64,000 bases of DNA from Typha latifolia (taxonomy: Eukaryota > Streptophyta > Magnoliopsida > Poales > Typhaceae). Below, piece after piece: positions 22,092 to 32,645 of this stretch. The position numbers were made by a program, and so were the translations under genes. The notes under the pieces are model-generated. The model made no database searches, was not told the DNA's origin, and worked only from the letters and a program-made list of their open reading frames with translations. The stretch is taken from contig CM034108.1 of the NCBI GenBank assembly GCA_019914945.1, positions 7,698,001-7,762,000 of the forward strand. Reading direction: 5' to 3'. The first letter of the stretch is position 1, and every line of letters starts with the position of its first letter.

Positions 22092-23885
22092 TCTTTGGAG
22101 CATTTGGAAGGTCTCGGGAGAGGTCCACCATACAATATCCATGACAAGCTTCAGGAAATGCATCATCCACTGCATGAATTAGCCCTTTTTGCCTATTTGA
22201 AAGTAGCGTTGATACTAGGCAATGGCTGTAAGTGTGACTTGAATGAAAGCAAGCATGCACCAAAAGCCCAAAATATATGCTTAAAACATTCAAAGTCAAG
22301 CCATTGAAGTTTAGTTACTGTATTAGGATTCCTCTTTTTAAGCCCAAGAATGTAGCCATGCAACCACTTGTAAGATTCCTTATAGCTGTTAGAAATCTCT
22401 TCTATTACCTTCCGGTTAGTGCGATATGCCTTATATTGAAATACCAATTTTTTTTCTATATTTTAACTTGAATCATCTTCAATGTGTATGCTTCAGTAGT
22501 CTTTAATACCTGCTCATGTATTTCATCACGTATGAATAAACTTATACATTGCTTATGATCCCTCTCAAATATACCTCTGTTGCATGTGTGTTGTCCAATA
22601 AAATACTTTATCTTGAATATATCAACACCTACTATCTTTATAACCTTTATTTTTCACAGACATTGATACACCTTGTTAGAGTCTTTTCTTATTGCAGAAG
22701 GGTCGTGTTCGAACGCCGCATTTGAACGCCTACATTAGGTTCACAAAAATAGAGAACGTCTTTTGTGCGTTCGAACGCGATCGATAGGAGTCCACTAGAA
22801 TTAGGGTTAATAATTATTATTTTGGCTTGTTGGCTAGCATTTATAAGGGTCTGGATGGCAGCCAAAATTATTATGCTATTGGAATATTGGTTTCTTGCCT
22901 CTTTATCTTCTCTCTACCCTAATCTCCCTCCTCCTCTTCACCAACCTACCACCTCTACCGTTGGCAAGGTCTCTCCTAACTTTTAATCTCCCTCGTCTGA
23001 GTTCTCCCTCTTCCTTGGGATCTTGACCACTTCTTTCCTTCGTCTTTATCCCCTAATCAACATGATCCATCCACCCTCATCTCCATTATCATCCATAAAC
23101 CTAACATTCACTCCACCCGTCAGCACCATCATGATCCGCACTGTATCATATTTTCGTCCCAGTTGTAGTTCGAATCTGTCAAAGGCATAAATACAAAAAT
23201 CGTAGATCAGGGAGTTATGGATCGTTTCCTATTAGTTTCGTAATTTTCTGACTACGGGAGAATATTTGATGAATAGTTTCCCTTGGTTGTGTGAACTGCT
23301 TCCTACAATAAATCCATATCTGGAAGGAGTCATTATGTAGCCTATCATTGGTATCATAGCTTATCTTTTGGGTACCGCATAGCCTATCAAACATTCCTCT
23401 GAACTACATCTAGCAATAATCTTCTGAGGGTTAGTTTTAACCGGCTTTAATTCAAATATATGCTTGATCGCAAATAATTTTAGTGCTTTTGCAAACTCTA
23501 ACGAGTTTCAAAACATCTATCATATAAATCGATAATTTGATGTGATATATTGTGCCGCTTCATCTTTAGGAATTTCTAAATACTGTACATGAGATTCTAC
23601 ATAATCAACAATTCTAGAAATATGTTCATTATCACCATAAGGTTGGATACAAGTTTGTTGGCACATCATCTTCATCTATTGGAGATGGATCAATGAAATC
23701 AAAGTTAGCAAATTCTTCTTAAAGATTGTGATATGTTTCATCATTTAAAGATGAATCGATACAATCAATGATAGGAAATTCTTCACCAAGATTCTCATTG
23801 CCATCATAGGAATCAATGACATTAATTGTGACAATGTTACGCGGATCACGTACTAGAGAGTCAACCTCACTATAGGGTACATTGA
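22092..23885 (-). pseudogene. Mutator-like (MULE) transposase relic, split by an E solo LTR
   Basis: On the minus strand the N-terminal part (23390-23885) ends in the MuDR-type DNA-binding pattern EFAKALKLFAIKHIFELKPVKT then IIARCSSEEC. After the E LTR the relic resumes (22092-22663) with TTHTCNRGIFERDHKQ, YKAYRTNRKVIEEISNSYKE, LKKRNPNTVTKLQW and FKHIFWAFGACLLSFKSHL, all standard MULE landmarks before the DDE domain. It then jumps to HAVDDAFPEACHGYCMVDL, so most of the catalytic DDE domain is deleted. Several stops are present. No terminal inverted repeats were found. It is cut downstream by A5 at 22091 and upstream by E-family gag at 23886. Confidence 0.85.
22664..23389 (+). mobile_element. 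E-family solo LTR with internal PBS-like units
   Basis: It starts TGATACACC. The normal E LTR end TAGCCTATCA is at 23347 and is followed by 42 bp with two PBS-like units (TTGGTATCATAGC and TTGGGTACCGCATAGC), the second ending CCTATCA at 23389. Flanks are GACAT (22659-22663) and AACAT (23390-23394), a TSD with one mismatch. GTTCGAAC sites lie at 22704-22785, upstream of a TTTATAAGG box near 22852. Confidence 0.8.
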
Positions 23886-24215
23886 TAGTGTCAAGTGAAA
23901 CAATACTTTGATTGTCAATGGACAGTGGAGGACGCAAAGGTCCAGATGGCAAGCTTTCACCTCTAAGTAATGACATTGCCTTAATATTGATCTGCTATTC
24001 GTGGTGGAGGATTTACCGGTTGGGCTGACTTTTGTAGGAGGATTACACGCATCTTTTGGGACAGCGACAGATAAAGATTTTGCGGCCACATTAAGCAAGA
24101 TGGTTTAGAGGACAACCGTATTAGAGTACCAAGCAGAATTTGAAAGAGTTAGGAGTCATTGTGAGCCACCTTAGCCCGAGCCAACATTGATGAGCACATT
24201 TATTTCAGGGCTGCG
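23886..24215 (+). pseudogene. E-family gag fragment (E2)
   Basis: The encoded string with HGGGFTGWADFCRRITR-like and VLEYQAEFERV-like segments matches the longer gag copy at 43560-43970. It is the retrotransposon capsid region. Stops and a frameshift are present. It is joined at 24216 to a B LTR start. Confidence 0.75.
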
Positions 24216-24314
24216 TGATACGATTCGGTCTTCACCGATGATGTCTCAAGCATGGATACACTTTAGGGGTATTTTTTATTCTTGTTTTAGTGTTTATTTC
24301 ATAGAAAAATAAGT
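24216..24314 (+). repeat. B-family LTR 5' fragment (99 bp)
   Basis: TGATACGATTCGG through AATAAGTTTTC, the first part of a B LTR, then directly joined to E-family RT sequence. This indicates a deletion from inside the LTR into pol. Confidence 0.85.
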
Positions 24315-26375
24315 TTTCACAAGTGGAGTATTTAGGCCACATCATCTCAATGGCTGGTGTAAGGGCAGATCCTCGAAAGGTTGCATGCATGACTGCTTGG
24401 CCTATTCCTACTACTACCACCGGATTGAGAAGATTTTTAGGGTTGACTAGATACTGTTGCCGTTTCATCGCCGAATATGGCAAGATCATTGCTCCTTTCA
24501 CTTCTTTGTTAAAGAATGACTCTTTTAGATGGTTAGATGAAGCCACTACGCCTTTAAAAAACTAAAAACATTAATGACGACGACACCTGTTTTAGCACTA
24601 CCAGACTTCACCAAAGAGTTCATTGTGGAATGTGATGCATCGGGAGTTGGCATAGGAGCTGTACTAATGCAAAGAGGACGTCCCAGTGCCTATCATAGCA
24701 AGGCTTTATCACAAAAATCTTAGCAATTATCGACTTATGAGAGAGAGATGTTGGCTATTTTGCATGCGGTGACAAAGTGGAGGCATTATTTGATTAGTAG
24801 ACGATTCATTATACGTACCGATCAAAAGAGTCTTCCATACTTTATGGGACAGTGCATGCACACTTCGGCACAACAGAAATGGGTCACAAAATTGTGGGGT
24901 ATGATTATAAAATACAATACAATAAGGGAACGGAAAATAGAGAGAAGGATGCACTATCGCGCCAACCCAATACCGCCGAGGTTGTAGCCTATTCTTCTCC
25001 TACCTTTCCCTTCCTTGACGAGCTGAGGTATGCATGTACATCTAACCCAGATGTTTTGAGATTGTTGCAGGAGGTGATGGATGATTGTTGCTAGACTATG
25101 AATGCATTCGGGTGCCCGCAAATGATGGATTGCAGCAGAAATTGTAGGAGCACTTCCACCACACTCCAGAGGCTGGTCATGAGGGTGTCATGAGGACTTA
25201 TAGGAGGATATCTCAGAGTTGCACGTGGCCAGGATTGAGGCGGGATGTGAGAAGTTTTGTCCATGCTTGCGAAGTCTGTCAAAGGGCTAAGGCAACCATA
25301 TTGAAACCGACCAGATTACTTCAGCATTTACCTATATCGGACCATATTTGGGAAGACATTTCTATGGATTTCATAGAGGGTCTTCCGCTGGTACTTGGCT
25401 ATTTCGTTATCTTTGTGGTGGTTGATAGATTGAACAAGTATGCGCACTTTTCGGCATTGTCACATCTGTTTTCAGCCAAGTCGGTGGCTGAAATGTTTCT
25501 TAGCGATGTTGCTTGGTCACATGGAATGCCATGCACGATTGTCTCCGATTGTGATAATGTATTTATGAGCGACTTTTGGACTGAGTTTTTCAGATTACAA
25601 GGGACTTCATTGAACTTTAGTTGGGGCTACCATCCCAGATAGACGGCCAAACCAAGATGGTCAATCGAGGCATTGAGTAGTACTTGAGGTGCTTTGTTGG
25701 AGAGATGCCGAGACGACAGTTAGAGTTCTTACCGTGGGCGGAGTCGTCCTACAACACCACCTACCATAGCAGCATTGACATGACTCCATTTGAGGCAATG
25801 TTTGGACGCACAGCTCCGACAATATGCGCTTATGATCTAGTGGCATCTGCAGATTGTACGGAGGTGGACTTAGCTTTGATGGATAAGACGCCACATTGAT
25901 AAGGTTTCGTGCCCATCTTAAACTTGCTCAGAACCGTATGAAGAAAGTTTAAGATCGTAGCCATCGGGAGCAGGTGTTCGACATCAGCAATTGGGTGTTC
26001 TTGGGAGTAGAACCGTTTTGACAAGTGAACTTCCGTCCGATGCGTAACCAAAAGTTAGCACATTGCTACTTTGGTCTATTTCGGGTGTTAGAGCGTATCG
26101 ATCCGGTTGCATATCGTTTAAAGCTGCCGGAGAGGTCGATAGTACATCCTGTCTTTCATGTTTCATTACTAAGGGAGCGCATTGGTGATCATGAGGTCGT
26201 TGGATCAGATCTACCGAAGCCATTGGAGTAGACAGATATCGTAGAGCTAGTTTGAGTACTTGCTAGGTGCCGACGACAACATCGTACCAGACTAGAGATG
26301 GAGATTCTAGTCGAGTGGCTTGGCAAGCCATCCGATTAGACGACATGGGAGTTGGAGACTGATATTTGATTAGAC
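24315..26375 (+). pseudogene. E2 pol: RT end, RNase H, integrase, chromodomain
   Basis: In order: the RT thumb with VEYLGHIISMAGVRADPRK; RRFLGLTRYCCRFI; an RNase H region ([43 protein letters not shown]); the HHCC integrase zinc finger (H..H, CEVCQRAK); and the integrase core with SMDFIEGLP, IVSDCDNVFM and a damaged YHP.. TDGQT.E region. The tail has HPVFHVSLLRERIG and a decayed chromodomain (EILVEWLGKPSD). In living relatives this part completes cDNA synthesis and inserts it, with the chromodomain steering to chromatin. Many frameshifts and stops are present, and gag-protease-RT fingers are missing through the deletion at 24314. Confidence 0.88.
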
Positions 26376-26795
26376 GACAGAGAACACGTAATGCGCGTTC
26401 GAACGTAGTCGACCGAGTTTGAACGCCGCGTTCGAATGCCTACATCGCGTTCGCACATACAGAGTATGCTTTTTGTGCGTTCAAACGCGATCGGGCGCGT
26501 TCGACTATCGAGCCACCCCTCTTCTTTGGGATCTCGACCACTTCGTTCCCTTCATCTATATCCCTTAATCACATCCACCACACACCTCCGTCTCCATACC
26601 CATCCTTGACACTAGCATCCATCCACCTGTCACCACCACCATCACCCATTGTAGATCAGGAATTTACGAATCTAAGCCAACTACTTTCGTAATTTGACGA
26701 ATATTTTCCTAAAGTTGTGCAGACTACCTTCTGCAATAAATACAGATCTTAAAGGAATTGTTTCGTAGCCGACCTTTTGGTTTAAGAACACATTA
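26376..26795 (+). repeat. E-family LTR, internal and 3' part
   Basis: GTTCGAAC sites at 26396-26515 are followed by the E LTR interior (CTCTTCTTTGGGATCTCGACC) and a tail resembling GAATTGTTTCGTAGCCG. The LTR start is missing, joined directly to the chromodomain. Confidence 0.75.
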
Positions 26796-27313
26796 TTTGG
26801 TTAGCCTCTAAAGGTGTGGATGGCAACCAGGGAGTCATTATTGAATGAATTGAGTTTTGCCCTAGTCTCCTTCATCTTCTTCTCTCTCATTCTCTTGTTC
26901 CCTAGCATCACCGCTTCTAACCTGCCTCGACCGGCCACTCACCCTAGTCCCTTAGGCCCTAACCCCTTCCATCATCCATAATCCTTCCACCACCATTACC
27001 CATGGGTGCCACCCCATTACCACCGGTCTACCACCATCCATCATCACCTAGGATCTTGTGCCTCCATCCACGGATCTATAGACGGACTCCCTGACGTTCG
27101 TCTACTTCTCAGGCAATATCTTGAGATTCCACCGTCCGATTTTCCTGAAACTAGATTTGTTGGAAAGCTCTTTTCTAGAGATAAAGGTTATAAAATTTTC
27201 ACATCAATCTGACGACTTTATCTTTCGAGATCCTTTTCCAAATTCTATGTGAGATCTTGTCCAGATCTAAAAACGGCATAGATCAAACCTTAGCCCAAGG
27301 GAGGATCATATCA
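26796..27313 (+). repeat. B-family LTR, 3' half
   Basis: From the TTTGGTTAGCCTCTAAAGG region to GATCATATCA at 27313, followed by a PBS (TGGTATCAAAGCC, 27318-27330). The 5' half is missing. Confidence 0.8.
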
Positions 27314-27333
27314 AGGGTGGTATCAAAGCCACC

Positions 27334-27718
27334 GTTTCTCAGACATGCGTTTCTGATAACAACCACCAGAGTTATGGCTGCATGGTGAAATGAGAAGAAA
27401 GAGATCTCCCCAATAGAGGAGGGGGAGATGGCTGCGGGAACTTCCACCCGCGAAACCGCCCGACCAAATCTAAATACTGAAGAGCCTAGCATTCAAGTCA
27501 TGATTGGGTCTCTTTCCGAGCAAATGGTCATCAATAACTAGATGATGATGGAGATGGTACCAAAAATACAGGCGACAAGAGAAGCCATGGTGAACGAAAA
27601 TGCACCAACCACCCCACGACGCGAGTCCACCCCAATGAACCCGCCGCCACCAGTTCAGAATTTGCTCCAGCAAGAACCTCTGCTGCCACCACCCTATTGG
27701 TACAGACAAGCAAGGATG
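27334..27718 (+). pseudogene. B-family gag N-terminal remnant
   Basis: It encodes a stop-containing version of the same gag start seen at 30733, with IEEGEMAAGTSTRETARPN, TEEPSIQVMIGSLSEQM and STPMNPPPPVQNLLQQEP recognisable. It breaks at 27718, where the E3 LTR was inserted (flank GGATG). The uninterrupted sequence is seen in B2 at about 31090. Confidence 0.8.
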
Positions 27719-28593
27719 TGATAAGCTCTAATACCATTTGATAAGTTCAAGAACCAAACATAATCTACGCAATTATTCCTTCAAGATCTGAATGTATTAT
27801 AGGAATCAATCTACACAACCGTGGTAAAATATTCGTCAGATATTCTCCGGTAGTCAGCAAATTATGAAACCAATTGGGTTAGATCCATAACTTCCTGATC
27901 TACAACTTTTACGTCCTTCATAGATGCGAATGGTAGCAGGGACGAAAACACGGAAATACGTGGGTGATGGTGGTGGTGACGGGTGGAGTGGATGTTAGGG
28001 TTATGGATGGATACGGAGATGAAGGTGGATTGTGAAAGTGGTTAAAGGATGTAGAGGAAGGGAACGAAGTGGTTGAGATCCCAAAGAAGAGGGGTGGCTC
28101 CACAGCCGAGGGATATTAGAAGTTAGGAGAAGCCTTGCCAATGGTAGAGGTGGAAGGTTGGTGAAGAGGGAGGAGGGAGAAGTCTAGAGAAAAGATAAGA
28201 GGCAAGAAATCAATAATCCAAATTGCATAATGAATTTGGCCGCCATCCACATATATATAGAGGCTAGCCAACAAGTCCTAAAACAATATGAAACCCTAAT
28301 TCTAGAGGATTCTCGTCGATCGCATTCGAACGCACCAAAATACGTTCTCTGTATGTGCGAATGCGATATAGGCGTTCGAACGGGGCGTTCGAACTTGCCC
28401 GACCACATTTGAACGCACCATATGTGTTCTCCATATTTGCAAACCTGATGTAGGCGTTTGCAAGGGCGTTCGAACGTGACCCCTCCTACGTTCGAACGTG
28501 ACCCCTCCTACGTTCGAACGCGACCTACAAAAATTTTATTTTAATAAAAATAAACACCAAATGCAATAAAAAAGATTCTAACTAAGTATATCA
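27719..28593 (-). repeat. 3' LTR of element E3, with one terminal PBS-like unit
   Basis: On the minus strand it starts TGATATACTTAG at 28593, right after a polypurine tract (28594-28620). It ends ..GAACTTATCA at 27739, then carries 20 more bases with ATGGTATTAGAGC and a second CTTATCA ending at 27719. GTTCGAAC sites lie at 28320-28515, just upstream of CTCTATATATATGTGG. The plus-strand flank is B gag. Confidence 0.82.
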
Positions 28594-29341
28594 GCCCACT
28601 ACGCTTTCCCCACCTTGCCCTCAAGGTGAAAAGTCGGGGAAACGCTCCAAGATATTAGTCTCCAATTCTCATGTCACCTCAGTAGATGTCTTGCCAAGCC
28701 AGTCAACTAGAGTCTCCATCTCCAATCTGGTACCGTGTCGTCGTTAGCGTCTACCAAGTACTCGAACTAGCTCTATGATCTCTATCTCCTCTAATGGCTC
28801 CGGTAGAACCGATCCAACAATCTCATGATCTCCAATGCGCTCTCTCAACAATGAAATATGAAAGACAGGATGCACTCTCAACCCCTCCGACAGCTCGAAT
28901 CGGTATGCAATCGGACCAATACGCTTCCAACACCTGAAACGAGCCAAAGTAGCGATGTGCTAAGTTTTGGTCATGCATCGGACGTAAGGTCACCTGTTGA
29001 TACGCCTGCACCCTCACAAACATCCAACTGCCGATGTCGAACTCCTGCTCCCTATGGCTATGATCATAAACTTGCTTCATGCAGTTTTGAGCAAGTTTAA
29101 GATGAGCACGCAACTTTCTCAATATGGCGTCTCTATCCATCAAAGCTAAGTCCACCTCCGTATGATCTGTAGATGCCACTGGATCATAAGCGCGTAACGT
29201 CGGAGCCGTGCGTCCATACACCACGTCAAATGGAGTCATGCCAATGTTGCTATGGTAGGCGGTGTTATAGGATCACTCCGCCCACGGTACTACTCAATGC
29301 CTCAATTGATCACCTCGGTTTGGCCGTCCGTCTACAGATGG
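28594..29341 (-). pseudogene. E3 integrase C-terminal half and chromodomain
   Basis: On the minus strand: TDGQTEV, then MTPFDVVYGRTAPTLRAYDPVAS, RAHLKLAQNCMKQVYDHSHRE, FDIGSWMFVRVQ, and a frameshifted HPVFHISLLRERIGDHEIV tail. The decayed chromodomain and polypurine tract follow. This is the part of integrase after the second catalytic Asp, including the final Glu region, split from its N-terminal half (35985-37112) by composite element B2. The encoded SSAYH..TDGQT motif reads across once B2 and one TSD copy are removed. Multiple stops show it was already old. Confidence 0.88.
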
Positions 29342-29724
29342 TGATACGATTCGGACTTCACCGACGTCGTCTCGAGCATGGATTCACTTTAGGAGTGTTT
29401 TTATTTCATGTTTTAGTATTTAATTTCCATTAAAATAAGTTTTCTGTCAGTCGCGTTCGAACGCGGGTGGAGTGAGTTCGAACGCGGTTTGTGAACGGGG
29501 TTGTGAACGTGGTGAAGAGAATATACTGTGCGTTCGAACGCACTGCGAACCCCTACATCGCGTTAGCAAATACCGACAGGCGCGTTCGATCGAGCGTTCG
29601 AATGCCTGCATCGCGTTCGCACATCCAGAAGAGCGAACTCAGTGCGTTCGAACGCGGTCGGGCGAGTTCGAACGCGGTCGACGAAAATTGTGTTTTTAGG
29701 GTTAATTTGAGTTGTTGGTTAGCC

Positions 29725-29731
29725 TATAAAA
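29725..29731 (+). promoter_or_regulatory. TATA box of B2 LTR (first copy)
   Basis: TATAAAA in CCTATAAAAGGATGTGG, about 50 bp downstream of the last GTTCGAAC site. A second copy lies at 30062-30068 in the duplicated block. Confidence 0.75.
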
Positions 29732-30607
29732 GGATGTGGTAGACAACCAAATTGATTATTGATTATTGAGATTGAGTTTTGCCTTGCCTCCTTCGTCTTC
29801 TTCGCTCCCGTTCTCTCAATCCCCGGCGACGCCGCTTCTAACCTCTCTCGTCCGGCTAATCACCATAGTCCCTTAGGGGTGGCCCTCTTCTCCCTCTTCG
29901 TCCAATCTATCCAACACTTGCCCTAATCCTTCCATCGAATGCCTGCATCACGTTCGCAAATCCAGAAGAGAGAACTCAGTGCGTTCGAACGCGGTCGGGC
30001 GAGTTCGAACGCGGTCAACAAAAATTGTGTTTTTAGGGTTAATTTGAGTTGTTGGTTAGCCTATAAAAGGATGTGGTAGGCAACCAAATTGATTATTGAG
30101 ATTGAGTTTTGCCTTGCCTCCTTCATCTTCTTCGCTCCCGTTCTCTCAATCCCCGGCGACGCCGCTTCTAACCTCCCTCGTCCGGCTAATCACCCTAGTC
30201 CCTTAGGGGTGGCCCTCTTCTCCACCTTCGTCCAATCTATCCCACACTTGCCCTAATCCTTCCATCAACCACAACCCTTCCACCATCACTTTTCACCGGT
30301 GCCACCACATTAACGCCGGTCCACCTTCAACCACCATTACCTAGGATCACGTGCCTCCCTCCACGGATCAAAAATAGACCATCTGACCTTTGTCCCTAAA
30401 TCGGACGATATCTCGAGATCCCCACATCCGATTCACATGCAACTAGATTTGTTAGAAGCTCTTTTCTGGGGCTACAACATATCAAAGTTTCACGTCGATC
30501 CGACGGCGGCATATTTCAGGATCTTATTTCAAAGTTTCATGCCAGATCTAGTCCAGATCAAGAATTGGAAGAGATCGACCTTTCACCAAAAATGCAATAT
30601 CGTATCA

Positions 30608-30691
30608 AGCTGGTATCAGAGCTCCATAGCCAGAGGCGTGATCGTATCAAGCTGGTATCAGAGCTCCATAGTCAGAGGTGTGATCGTAACA
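30608..30691 (+). repeat. Two 42-bp PBS-containing units at the LTR end
   Basis: Units 30608-30649 and 30650-30691 each read AGCTGGTATCAGAGCTCC, then CATAG.CAGAGG.GT, then GATCGTA[T/A]CA. They differ at three positions. A third PBS (30695-30707) follows and is the real primer site. Confidence 0.93.
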
Positions 30692-30694
30692 AGC

Positions 30695-30707
30695 TGGTAT
30701 CAGAGCC
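30695..30707 (+). other. Functional-looking PBS of B2
   Basis: TGGTATCAGAGCC is the only one of the three tandem copies with the full 13-base tRNA-Met complement. The two upstream copies end AGAGCTCC. Confidence 0.85.
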
Positions 30708-30732
30708 ACCGTTCCTCAGACAAGCGCTTCCA

Positions 30733-32050
30733 ATGACGACAACCAGATCCATGGCTGCACGACGAGATGATGAAGAAGAGATTCTCCCAATAGAGGAGGG
30801 AGAAACGATTGCAGGGACTTCCACCCGTGGAATCGCCCGATCTAATCAGAATACGGAAGAACCTAGCGTTCAAGCCGTGTTGGGGTCTCTTTCAGAGCAA
30901 ATGGCCATCAACAACCAGATGATGATGGAGATGATGCAGGAACTACGGGCGACAAGGGAAGCAATGGGGAACGGGAAAACACCATCGACCCCACGACACG
31001 AGTCCACCCCCTTGAACCCACCGCCACCGGTTCTGCCTTTGCAACCACAAGAGTCGCTTCTACCACCACCCTATGGGCAGAGGCAAGCAAGGATGGTTAC
31101 ACCAGGTCCAGTTGCAGGTGAACCCATCCGACGGGTGAACCACTATGGAGACCGCCTTGGAGATCAAGATCCGTGGGCGGGTTAATACGATCCGGAACCA
31201 CGGCAAGTTAATCAAAACCGAAGGAGGGATCATCAACCCTTCATGGTGCATCCTCCCCCGGTTAGACAAGGACATGATCCAGAACGAGACAATGGCATCC
31301 GTGGACAAGTCGTGCATCTCGAATTCCCCAAGTTCAAAGGTGGCGACCCGAGCAATTGGTTTTATAGGGCAGAGCAATTCTTTGCATACCAAGGAACGGT
31401 GGAAGAGTACAAGGTGATGCTTGCGAGCTTCCACCTTGAGGATGCGGCGCTTCATTGGTTTTGAGCAGCCAATGCCACTGAGGCTATCGAAACTTGGGCT
31501 GAATTTTGCGCCGATATCACACGACGATTTGGAGCATCGGGATACGAAGATTTTGATGCTCTCCTCTCAAAGACGGTGCAAAATACCACGGTTGGGTCAT
31601 ACCAAGAAGAATTTGAGAGGATTAGTAGCCGATGTCATCCACCATGGACGGATCAGCAACTTCGCAGCACCTTCATCTCCGGGCTGCGGGGTGACATACA
31701 AGCCGATGTGAGGGTTTTATGGCCTAGAACCTTAAAGGAGGCCTTCGAAGATGCGGTGCTTATGGAAGACAAACATAGGGCCGTGAAGATACACCTGAAA
31801 CAGAGTTGGACGAGCCAAGGAAGCCGCAATCAATCTCAACCAACCATAGTGGCAGGAAACATCACCGGAGCACCAAGAGTTGCTGCTGTAGTGGTACCTC
31901 CTCGAGCACCCTTGAAGCCATCCCAAGATGTGAAGTATGCACCTAGAGGTCCGGGACGAGCATCACACCAGCCCAAGTAGAAGAAAGAAGAGCCAAGGGC
32001 CTATGCTTCCGTTGTGATGAGAAGTTTGTACCCGGGCATCGCTGCGCTAA
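30733..32050 (+). pseudogene. B2 gag with zinc knuckle
   Basis: It starts MTTTRSMAARRDDEEEILPI. A low-complexity proline-rich segment (STPLNPPPPVLPLQPQ) is followed, after a frame change near 31170, by the capsid domain (VVHLEFPKFKGGDPSNWFYR, EQFFAYQGTVEEYKVM, HLEDAALHWF then a stop, ITRRFGASGYEDFDALLSK, YQEEFERISSRCH, FISGLRGDIQADV). After a stop at about 31978 and another frame change comes the knuckle CFRCDEKFVPGHRCAK (about 32004). Gag forms the particle and binds the RNA. The damage is light, one or two frameshifts and two stops. The RFYR/EQ-type capsid resembles Reina-type chromoviruses. Confidence 0.88.
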
Positions 32051-32054
32051 ACCG

Positions 32055-32645
32055 ATGGGATCGGTGATGCTAATCGATGGATTGGAGGAAGCGGAGGACG
32101 AGTTTGCAGCTGAAGGTGCAGATGTGGCTGGACATCAAGGAGAAGAAGCTGAGGAGCAACCCGTGGAGGACATGATAGCCGAAATCTCCCTCCACGCCTA
32201 TTCGGGGACAGCTGCGCCAAAGACCTTACGGGTGAACGGGGTAGTCAAGAAAACCACAGTGAGAATCTTGATTGACACCGGGTCCACCCACAACTTCATT
32301 GACAAGAGTCTCCTTAGGAAGATTGGGCTCGAGTCGGAACCCACGGAAGGGTTCGATGTGATGATTGGAGATGGCACCACATTGCGAGCGGATTCTATTT
32401 GTGGAGGTGCAGAATTGAAGGTGCAAGGCCAAACTTTCATATTGGATCTTTATCCGTTGGCCTTGCAAGGTGCCGATATTGTTTGGGGGACCCAACGGCT
32501 TCGAAGCTTGGGGCCTGTGACATTTGATTTTACAAGCCTCACATTGACGTTTTGGAGAAATGACAAGAGAGTGCTGCTAGATGGAAGCCAACCGCTGCTT
32601 GAACTTCCAAATGAAGGGGTCGCAAGGGAGCTCGCTTCTTTCTCG
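32055..32645 (+). pseudogene. B2 retropepsin-type protease
   Basis: The open frame contains LRVNGVVKKTTVRILIDTGS, with the DTG active-site triad, THNFIDKSLLRKIGL, MIGDGTTLR, the ILDLYPLALQGADIVWGTQ region and LRSLGPVTFDF. In Ty3 elements this protease cuts the polyprotein. The frame is intact for about 195 codons. At about 32640 it passes straight into SAPTFPFFSDLRRA, a segment normally found after RNase H, so the RT and RNase H (about 1.3-1.6 kb) are precisely missing while the frame stays open. Confidence 0.88.

Larger units (their letters stand above)
29342..30691 (+). repeat. B2 first LTR with duplicated promoter and two PBS-like units
   Basis: 1350 bp. It starts TGATACGATTCGG. Perfect GCGTTCGAACGC copies lie at 29453-29464, 29530-29541 and 29644-29655. 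A ~337-bp block (29599-29935) holding the last palindromes and the TATA box is repeated at 29936-30270. The body ends ATATCGTATCA at 30607, followed by two 42-bp units ending GATCGTATCA (30649) and GATCGTAACA (30691). Confidence 0.9.

Noticed and set aside
29453..29677. GTTCGAAC as a Pol III B-box and therefore hidden tRNA-like or SINE genes
   Set aside because: The core resembles the B-box, but no A-box, tRNA fold or terminator accompanies it, and a TATA box follows. The likeness is kept only as a curiosity.
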